A stretch of DNA of 10,720 nt from an uncultured Rhodospirillaceae bacterium (GTDB lineage Bacteria > Pseudomonadota > Alphaproteobacteria > MPNO01): NCBI GenBank assembly GCA_937916005.1, contig CALGIA010000063.1, positions 1-10,720 on the forward strand, in the 5' to 3' direction. The notes beneath the pieces were generated by a model, which was not told the DNA's origin, did not search any database, and saw only the letters and a list, made by a program, of their open reading frames with translations. The position numbers and the translations under genes were made by a program. This document shows positions 5,957-10,720 of the stretch, piece by piece (positions within the stretch are counted from its first letter, which is position 1; each line of letters starts with the position of its first letter).

Positions 5957-7303
5957 ATGCGAGAAGGTAGCCTTGAAGCGCCAACGCGACATCCGATTCC
6001 GTGGCGTGACGCAGATTATTCCGATCCGGAAAAAATCGACCAGGAACTTCGCCGGGTTTTCGACATCTGCCATGGGTGCCGCAGGTGTTTTAATTTATGC
6101 GATTCATTTCCAAAACTGTTCGATCTGATCGACGAGTCCGAGACCATGGAACTCGACAGCGTGGACAGTGCGGACTTCAAGCTGGTGGTCGATGCCTGCA
6201 CGTTGTGTGACATGTGCTTTATGACCAAATGCCCCTATGTCCCGCCCCATGAATTCAACCTGGATTTCCCTCATCTTATGTTGCGATACCGCGCGGCGGA
6301 ACACCGGCGCGGCGAAACGGGCTTTGTGACCGGCCAGATCAGTGAAACCGACCGGAACGGCAAGCTGGCGGCGCCGGTCGCGCCCCTGGCCAACTGGGCG
6401 ACGCGAACCGGCAATGGGCTGACACGTCCCATCATGCAGGCCGTGCTCGGCATCGACAGTAACGCGGCCCTGCCGAAATTTCACGGCAAGACATTCACCG
6501 CGCAGGCACGGGGCAGTGCGCCGGAGGTGAACACAACCGCTCCGGCCCATGGTCGTAAGGCGGTTCTCTATGCGACCTGCTTCGTGAATTTCAATAATCC
6601 CGGCATCGGGGAAGCGGCCCGAAATGTATTGGCGAAAAACGGCGTCGAAACCGAAATCGTCTATCCCGGCTGTTGCGGCATGCCAAAGCTCGAACATGGC
6701 GCTATCCCGGAAGTTGCCGGGAGCGCTGAACGCATTGCCGCCGAATTGGTTCCGTGGATCGATAAGGGTTATGACATCATCGGGCTGGTGCCGAGCTGTA
6801 CGCTGATGCTTAAATTTGAATGGGGCCTGCTGTTGCCCGAAAACGAGGACATCAAGCGCGTCGCCCAAGCCAGTTGGGATATCAGTGAATATATTGTCGA
6901 TATCGGCCGCAAGGAAGGGATGGCGCCCGGCATGACGCCACTGGATGGCGGCGTTACGGTTCATCTTGCCTGCCATGCCCGCGCGCAGAACATGGGGCCA
7001 AAGGCGGCCGACATGCTGCGTCTCCTGCCCGATGCGGACATCGAAATCATTGAACGTTGTTCCGGCCATGGCGGGTCGTGGGGAATGATGAAGGATAATT
7101 TCGAGAACGCGCTGAAATTCGGTCGTCCAACGGCGCGCCAGGCCCGCGAGAAGGGCAAGGCGCATGTGGCGTCGGAATGCCCGCTCGCTGGACTTCATAT
7201 TCTGCAAGGCATGGAAAAACTGGCGGAAGACGGTGATAAAGAACCGCCTCCGAAGGAAGCGCCCCACCCCATCGAGCTGATCGCCCGCGCCTATGGATTA
7301 TAA
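5957..7303 (+). CDS. GlpC/HdrD-like Fe-S oxidoreductase with two CCG domains
   Basis: The 448-residue product combines two ferredoxin-type [4Fe-4S] sites with two cysteine-rich (CCG) domains, the layout of GlpC, LutA and heterodisulfide reductase subunit D. Cluster motifs: C38-x2-C41-x2-C44-x3-C48 and C81-x2-C84-x2-C87-x4-C92-P. CCG domain 1 has C208, C239-C240-G (YPGCCGMPKLEHG) and C281 (PSCTLML). CCG domain 2 has C339 (HLACHA), C368-S-G (RCSGHGGSWG) and C408; the usual Cys-Cys pair is Cys-Ser there, as in some relatives. No signal peptide or membrane segment is seen, so it is probably cytosolic or docks to a partner. AGGAAG (5945-5950) lies 6 nt before the ATG. It sits between rubrerythrin and DUF3501 genes, a grouping I recall from other alphaproteobacteria. 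Electron transfer is the likely role; the substrate is unknown. It is not glycerol-3-phosphate dehydrogenase GlpC by context. Confidence 0.85.
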   Translation: MREGSLEAPTRHPIPWRDADYSDPEKIDQELRRVFDICHGCRRCFNLCDSFPKLFDLIDESETMELDSVDSADFKLVVDACTLCDMCFMTKCPYVPPHEFNLDFPHLMLRYRAAEHRRGETGFVTGQISETDRNGKLAAPVAPLANWATRTGNGLTRPIMQAVLGIDSNAALPKFHGKTFTAQARGSAPEVNTTAPAHGRKAVLYATCFVNFNNPGIGEAARNVLAKNGVETEIVYPGCCGMPKLEHGAIPEVAGSAERIAAELVPWIDKGYDIIGLVPSCTLMLKFEWGLLLPENEDIKRVAQASWDISEYIVDIGRKEGMAPGMTPLDGGVTVHLACHARAQNMGPKAADMLRLLPDADIEIIERCSGHGGSWGMMKDNFENALKFGRPTARQAREKGKAHVASECPLAGLHILQGMEKLAEDGDKEPPPKEAPHPIELIARAYGL

Positions 7304-7321
7304 CGGGACCCGGTACATACC

Positions 7322-7912
7322 ATGACCGCGAAACACGAAATCACCCGCGACGATTTGATGCCCATGCCGGAATACGGCGCTCGTCGCCGCGACCTGAAGA
7401 CCAAAATAAGCGGTGTCAAAAAGAACCGGCGGATCGAAGTGGGGCCGTTCGCGACGTTCTATTTTGAAAGCTATGACACCATGTGGCATCAGGTGCATGA
7501 GATGCTGCATATCGAAAAAGGCGGCGACGCCCAAATAGCGGATGAGCTGGCGGCCTATAATCCGCTGATCCCCAATGGCGCCGAACTGGTCGCCACCGTG
7601 ATGCTTGAAATAGCCGATGGGGACCGTCGCGCCCGTGAACTGGCCCAGCTTGGCGGCATCGAAGAAACCATGACCCTGACGGTCGGTGGCGATGTGATCG
7701 CGGGCGTTCCCGAGGCCGATGTGGATCGCACCAATGCCGCCGGCAAGGCGTCATCGGTTCAGTTTCTGCATTTTCCGTTTACGCCCGGTCAGATCGAACA
7801 ATTCAGGACGCCAGGCGTTCAGGTGATTGTCGGCATTGGCCACGAACACTACGCACATATGGCGGTCATGTCCGAGGCGGTTCGCGCTGCGCTCGCCGAG
7901 GATTTCGATTAA
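7322..7912 (+). CDS. DUF3501 family protein
   Basis: A 196-residue soluble protein that I recognise as DUF3501 from its beginning (ITRDDLMPMPEYGARRRDLK), the central segment FYFESYDTMWHQVHEMLHIEKGG, then NPLIPNGAELVATVMLEI. The function is unknown. It is rich in histidines and acidic residues (H56, H59, E60, H63, E88, E96, H150, H174, H176, H179), which would allow metal binding, but no named metal motif is present. It begins 18 nt after the Fe-S oxidoreductase stop, so the two are almost certainly one transcript. The ribosome binding site is weak (GGGA at 7306). The repeated association with rubrerythrin and CCG-domain Fe-S proteins suggests a role in the same peroxide/iron response; that is inference. 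No signal peptide or membrane segment. Confidence 0.82.
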   Translation: MTAKHEITRDDLMPMPEYGARRRDLKTKISGVKKNRRIEVGPFATFYFESYDTMWHQVHEMLHIEKGGDAQIADELAAYNPLIPNGAELVATVMLEIADGDRRARELAQLGGIEETMTLTVGGDVIAGVPEADVDRTNAAGKASSVQFLHFPFTPGQIEQFRTPGVQVIVGIGHEHYAHMAVMSEAVRAALAEDFD

Positions 7913-7951
7913 AGAATTTTGTGCGCCGGCCGGAGCCGAGCCATGAAAGGA

Positions 7952-8452
7952 TTACTTGAGCTTCTCGCCGTTATAGACTCCCCAGAGATGGGTGCGTTTC
8001 ATCCAACCGCGCTTTCCGGCAATTTCAAGCCTGCACCAGGTTTTCCGGCATGTGATCAGCTTGCCGACAACCCGTTCATCGACGCGGGCGACCGTGCTGC
8101 TTTTGGCTTCGGCGAAGCGACGCAACGCCTGCTGGCCGCCGGTGACGATCGCGCTGCGGTGTCCGGACAGCATTGACCGGTGCACCCAACCCACGGTGCC
8201 GTCCCAATCACGCACCTTTCGCCAGGTATCGAACTCGGCAATAATCTCGACCGGCATATTGCGATAGACGAAAACCCATTCCACCGGATAGCGCACCCCG
8301 GGACCGGTTCGAACATTCACCTCGGCGGCGCGTATCGAGGCGAAACGCGGTAGCTTGGATCGGCTGTCACCGGCCATGGATGTTCCCGCGCCGGCAAGCG
8401 TCACGCCGGTGATGATAAGCGCCAGTAATCGAAAAAGGTGAACCATACGCAT
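7952..8452 (-). CDS. exported SH3-domain protein (DUF1058-like)
   Basis: A 166-residue protein with a signal peptide: positive start (MRMVHLFR), hydrophobic stretch at about 8-22, and a probable cut after TSMA (residue 27). The mature part holds a bacterial SH3 domain at about 36-96 with the usual NVRTGPGVRYPVEWV and GWVHRSML patterns, then a second, more degenerate SH3-like repeat at about 108-160 (TVARVDERVVGKL, GKRGWMKRTHLWGVY). Cys135 and Cys140 could form a disulfide in the periplasm. Such proteins are common in alphaproteobacteria and are thought to bind cell-wall or periplasmic partners; the role of this one is unknown. The ATG at 8452 gives a good signal peptide, but its ribosome binding site is poor and the ATG at 8446 is possible. 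The gene converges with the DUF3501 gene (39-nt gap, no clear terminator). Confidence 0.85.
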   Translation of the reverse strand: MRMVHLFRLLALIITGVTLAGAGTSMAGDSRSKLPRFASIRAAEVNVRTGPGVRYPVEWVFVYRNMPVEIIAEFDTWRKVRDWDGTVGWVHRSMLSGHRSAIVTGGQQALRRFAEAKSSTVARVDERVVGKLITCRKTWCRLEIAGKRGWMKRTHLWGVYNGEKLK

Positions 8453-8467
8453 TGCCGGAGTATATTC

Positions 8468-8478
8468 GATTCCGAATC
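8468..8478. repeat. 11-bp palindrome in the divergent intergenic region
   Basis: GATTCCGAATC (two 5-bp arms around C) lies 16 nt upstream of the SH3 protein start on the minus strand. It could be an operator half-pair, but the arms are short and no other copy was seen. Confidence 0.25.
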
Positions 8479-8484
8479 AATTCT

Positions 8485-8520
8485 CCACAAGGGGCTCCAC
8501 AACGGGCTCAACAATCGGTA
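8485..8520 (+). repeat. three tandem 12-mers between divergent genes
   Basis: CCACAAGGGGCT (8485-8496) and CCACAACGGGCT (8497-8508) differ at one base. A third, degenerate unit, CAACAATCGGTA (8509-8520), matches at 7 of 12 positions. They fill most of the 97-nt gap between the divergent SH3 protein and dehydrogenase genes, where promoters or regulator sites would lie. Confidence 0.5.
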
Positions 8521-8549
8521 CATAAATCAAAATTAACGAAAAGTGACCC

Positions 8550-9551
8550 ATGACCGCCACAAAACCCGCCCCGAAACCCGTTGTCGTCGTCACCCGGAAA
8601 CTTCCTGATCTGGTGGAAACCAGGCTGATGGAATTATTCGAATCACATCTCAACGCCGGCGATCGGCCTATGTCGGGGGATGAAATCATCGCGGCCTGTT
8701 CCGATGCGGACGTCCTGGTGCCCACCGTTACCGATAAAATCACCCGTGACGTGATCAACGCCCTGCCGGACCGGTTGAAGCTGATCGCCAATTTCGGCGT
8801 GGGTGTAAACCACATTGACCTGGCCGCCTGCGGCGCGCGAGGCATCACCGTCACCAACACGCCCGGCGTTCTGACCGAGGACACCGCCGACCTGACCCTC
8901 GCCTTGCTTCTGGCCGCGCCGCGCCGCCTGATGGAAGGGGACCGCCTGGTTCGGTCCGGCGAGTGGAAAGGCTGGTCGCCCACATTCATGATCGGCGACC
9001 GCATCGCCGGCAAGCGGCTCGGCATCATCGGCATGGGGCGCATCGGCCAGGCTGTCGCCCGGCGCGCGCGGGGCTTCAACATGTCGGTCCATTATCACAA
9101 CCGCAAACGGGTTCATGTGGATATGGAATCCGAATTGGAAGCCACATGGTGGCAGGACCTCGACCAGATGCTGGCCCATATGGATTACATCTCGGTCAAT
9201 TGTCCGCTCAACACAGAAACCCACCACCTGCTGTCCGAACAGCGGCTTCGCCTGCTCCAGCCGCACGCCTTTGTGATCAACACCGCACGCGGCGAAATCA
9301 TTGATGAGGCGGCGCTCGCCCGCCTGTTGGGAGAAGGCGCCATCGCCGGCGCGGCGCTGGATGTCTATGAACGGGAACCCGAAATCGAGCCTGCGCTGTT
9401 GAAGCTGGATAACGTCGTCCTGGCGCCGCATCTGGGCTCGGCGACACGCGAAGGCCGTATCGCCATGGGGGAAAAGGTTTTGATCAACATCCGCGCCTTC
9501 GCCGATAATCACGCCCCGCCGGACCGGGTCATTCACGGCAACGCGGGTTGA
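8550..9551 (+). CDS. D-2-hydroxyacid dehydrogenase, glyoxylate/hydroxypyruvate reductase type
   Basis: A 333-residue NAD(P)H-dependent D-isomer-specific 2-hydroxyacid dehydrogenase. Members of this type reduce glyoxylate to glycolate and hydroxypyruvate to D-glycerate. The Rossmann motif G161-x-G163-x2-G166 (LGIIGMGRIGQAVARR) is intact, and so is the catalytic trio: R247 (NTARGEI), E276 (DVYEREPEIEP) and H294 (LAPHLGSAT). The substrate-domain loop NFGVGVNHIDL (81-91) is also typical. Nucleotide preference is not certain, although the basic residues after the second strand (HNRKRVH, 183-189) favour NADPH. The family length of about 320-335 residues is met. The ribosome binding site is weak (AAGTGA at 8541). 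The gene is divergent from the SH3 protein gene and ends before a very long hairpin. The exact substrate cannot be fixed from sequence; phosphoglycerate dehydrogenase is less likely because the C-terminal extension is missing. Confidence 0.9.
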   Translation: MTATKPAPKPVVVVTRKLPDLVETRLMELFESHLNAGDRPMSGDEIIAACSDADVLVPTVTDKITRDVINALPDRLKLIANFGVGVNHIDLAACGARGITVTNTPGVLTEDTADLTLALLLAAPRRLMEGDRLVRSGEWKGWSPTFMIGDRIAGKRLGIIGMGRIGQAVARRARGFNMSVHYHNRKRVHVDMESELEATWWQDLDQMLAHMDYISVNCPLNTETHHLLSEQRLRLLQPHAFVINTARGEIIDEAALARLLGEGAIAGAALDVYEREPEIEPALLKLDNVVLAPHLGSATREGRIAMGEKVLINIRAFADNHAPPDRVIHGNAG

Positions 9552-9574
9552 GGCATTTGCCACTTGCGTGGCCT

Positions 9575-9652
9575 CGCGCCGGCCCGCTCCCCACCCGGCC
9601 ACCCATAGATTACGATCCCGTGGGTGGCCGGGTGGGGGAGCGGGCCGGCGCG
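9575..9652. terminator. very long hairpin between converging genes, probable bidirectional terminator
   Basis: The left arm 9575-9605 (31 nt) and right arm 9621-9652 (32 nt) are complementary along their whole length except for one extra G in the right arm (five Gs against four Cs at 9588-9591). The loop 9606-9620 is TAGATTACGATCCCG. The arms are extremely GC-rich (outer end CGCGCCGGCCCGCTCC). It starts 23 nt after the dehydrogenase stop and ends 19 nt before the dctQ stop, so it can act on both transcripts. There is no T-run on either side, so it may stabilise 3' ends rather than terminate on its own. Confidence 0.7.
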
Positions 9653-9671
9653 GACTTGATCAAAAGACACC

Positions 9672-10217
9672 TTACACCCCGGCATCGGCGGTTTTACTAT
9701 CGCCGCCCGCGCGCGGTTCGCGGCGGACCGCGCGCATCCAGCTTTCCCACAGAACGATCATCTGAATCGGGACGCACAGAATGACGATGATTGTGACCAC
9801 CCACCACCACGGCGCCTGTGGTATTTCGAGCACCGGCGTGGCCAGCCCCGTCAATGTCACGTCATAAAGGGTAAAGCGGAAGAACTGCCAGGCCAGCAGG
9901 GCGAAAACCAGCAGGGTCATCAGATTGCCGAACGCCTCGAGCCACAGCGCCCGGAGCGGCCCCAGCGCCTTGCCCACGAAGCGGATGGTCACGAAATGAC
10001 CGCCCACCAGACACAGTGGAAAGAAGCTGGACACGATCACCGCCAGATTGAACTTGCCGAGATCGTCGACCCCCAGGATCGGCGCATTGAACAGCCAGCG
10101 CATGACAACGTCGGTCACGATGGCCGCCGCCATCACCAGGATGGCGGCGGCCCCGATCAATGCGATCCAGCTGGCGGCCGGTCCAACCAGCCGCCGTGAG
10201 TCCGGCAAGGCTTCCAA
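9672..10217 (-). CDS. dctQ: TRAP transporter small permease subunit (DctQ family)
   Basis: DctQ is the small membrane subunit of tripartite ATP-independent periplasmic transporters, which import organic acids and similar solutes using an ion gradient. The 181-residue product has the four expected membrane helices at about 14-40 (WIALIGAAAILVM then VVMRWLF), 58-80 (AVIVSSFFPLCLVGGHF), 90-114 (LLVFALLAWQFF) and 137-157 (WWWVVTIIVILC). The segment RWLFNAPILGVDDLGKF after helix 1 is characteristic. The start is probably TTG at 10217: no ATG or GTG lies between the dctP stop and helix 1, and the first internal ATG is inside that helix. A weak AAGG lies 11 nt upstream. The dctP stop is in the same frame 33 nt before. 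Downstream there is only the long hairpin, with no dctM following, which is unusual. The transported solute is unknown. Confidence 0.9.
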   Translation of the reverse strand: MEALPDSRRLVGPAASWIALIGAAAILVMAAAIVTDVVMRWLFNAPILGVDDLGKFNLAVIVSSFFPLCLVGGHFVTIRFVGKALGPLRALWLEAFGNLMTLLVFALLAWQFFRFTLYDVTLTGLATPVLEIPQAPWWWVVTIIVILCVPIQMIVLWESWMRAVRREPRAGGDSKTADAGV

Positions 10218-10230
10218 TTTATCGACGACC

Positions 10231-10250
10231 TTATCGATAACCGGGCCCGG
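10231..10250. repeat. two adjacent 10-bp palindromes between dctP and dctQ
   Basis: TTATCGATAA (10231-10240) and CCGGGCCCGG (10241-10250) fill most of the 33-nt gap between the dctP stop and the probable dctQ start. They could form small structures in the dctP-dctQ mRNA. No function can be assigned. Confidence 0.35.
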
Positions 10251-10720
10251 TTACATGCCCTTGCGTATATCGGCCAGGATCGCCTGCATGGCGTCGTATT
10301 TCATCTGGCCGTCCTTGACCTTTGCGATCCAGTCATGGTGGAACTGCCGGAAATGGGCCTTGAATATCCCGTCGAGCTCCGCCTTCGAGGGCCGGATCAC
10401 GGAGCGCCCCTTGGGATCGGCCCGCATGGATTCACCGTCATTCTGGTAATACTGGCCAAACGCCTTGCTCAGCTTGAGACCGCTGTTTTTCGCGATCGCC
10501 GCCTTGCCCTTGCTTGAGAGCTTTTCGTAGAGATCCTTGCGCATGCCGAGCACGAAGCTGCGCACGCCGAGCGGGATATCGATGTGGGTCTTGATCAGCG
10601 GCGTGATGCGGAACGTGCTGATGGCCGACCAGCCGGTCAGGGTGCCCTGGATGACGCCCCGGTTGATGGATTCGGCGACCTGGGTGATCGACATGCCGAC
10701 CGGCGTGCCGCCCAGCGCCT
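10251..10720 (-). CDS. dctP: TRAP transporter solute-binding subunit DctP, C-terminal part
   Basis: DctP is the periplasmic solute receptor of TRAP transporters. The window holds about the last 156 residues, roughly half of a usual 320-340 residue protein; the rest lies beyond the window end. The part present reads ALGGTPVGMSITQVAESI, then NRGVIQGTLTGWSAIS, then IPLGVRSFVLGMRKDLYEKLSSKGKAAI, matching the family's second lobe (the xGxPVxM segment, the RGVxDG helix and the hydrophobic strand before MRKDLYEKL). An in-frame ATG at 10694 is internal and not the true start. The stop is TAA at 10253-10251 and dctQ follows, so the two are in one operon. The conserved solute-anchoring arginine of TRAP receptors cannot be assigned with certainty; R in GVRSF is a candidate only by position. 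Confidence 0.9.
   Translation of the reverse strand, partial: ALGGTPVGMSITQVAESINRGVIQGTLTGWSAISTFRITPLIKTHIDIPLGVRSFVLGMRKDLYEKLSSKGKAAIAKNSGLKLSKAFGQYYQNDGESMRADPKGRSVIRPSKAELDGIFKAHFRQFHHDWIAKVKDGQMKYDAMQAILADIRKGM

Noticed and set aside
6104..7267. A 387-codon minus-strand frame opposite the Fe-S oxidoreductase gene
   Set aside because: The plus frame has ordered cysteine clusters; the antisense frame has no motif and no plausible start signal.
7913..7951. A terminator between the converging DUF3501 and SH3 protein genes
   Set aside because: Only a 4-bp GC-rich stem (CGGC/GCCG) is seen and there is no T-run after it, so I did not call one.
8643..9602. A 319-codon minus-strand frame opposite the dehydrogenase gene
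   Set aside because: Catalytic residues and the Rossmann motif are on the plus strand; the minus frame begins inside the hairpin region and resembles no family.

Overview
The window looks like chromosomal DNA of an alphaproteobacterium, probably a Rhodospirillales-like lineage. The reasons are the Irr-type Fur regulator, the small SH3-domain exported protein, the TRAP transporter genes, the GC-rich coding sequence and the truB-rpsO-pnp order. No mobile element, CRISPR array, tRNA or rRNA was recognised.

Layout. (1) Positions 1-3235 hold the translation and RNA-decay block: the 3' part of truB, carrying a +1 frameshift in a GGGG run, then rpsO, a 210-nt leader with two hairpins, and pnp, closed by a 38-nt perfect palindrome. 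(2) Positions 3361-4758 hold a 465-residue nitronate monooxygenase-like flavoprotein. Its start is probably a CTG codon, and it carries an unexpected four-cysteine motif near the C-terminus. (3) Positions 4783-7912 form an iron and peroxide module: irr, a rubrerythrin without a rubredoxin domain, a GlpC/HdrD-like Fe-S protein and a DUF3501 protein. Two related 17-bp boxes resembling the Irr-binding ICE motif lie upstream of irr and of the rubrerythrin gene, the second next to a recognisable sigma-70-like promoter. A terminator separates the rubrerythrin gene from the Fe-S protein gene. (4) An exported SH3-domain protein lies on the minus strand and is divergent from a D-2-hydroxyacid dehydrogenase (glyoxylate/hydroxypyruvate reductase type). 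Tandem 12-mers lie between them. (5) A very long hairpin (about 31 bp) separates the dehydrogenase from converging TRAP genes: the small permease subunit dctQ and the 3' end of the solute-binding subunit dctP, which runs off the window.

How the genes may work together. The most interesting part is irr to DUF3501. Irr would sense iron or heme status and control itself and the rubrerythrin, which reduces peroxide at a di-iron site. The neighbouring Fe-S/CCG protein and DUF3501 protein are candidate electron-transfer partners. That last step is inference from adjacency. The other genes look like ordinary housekeeping or metabolic genes.
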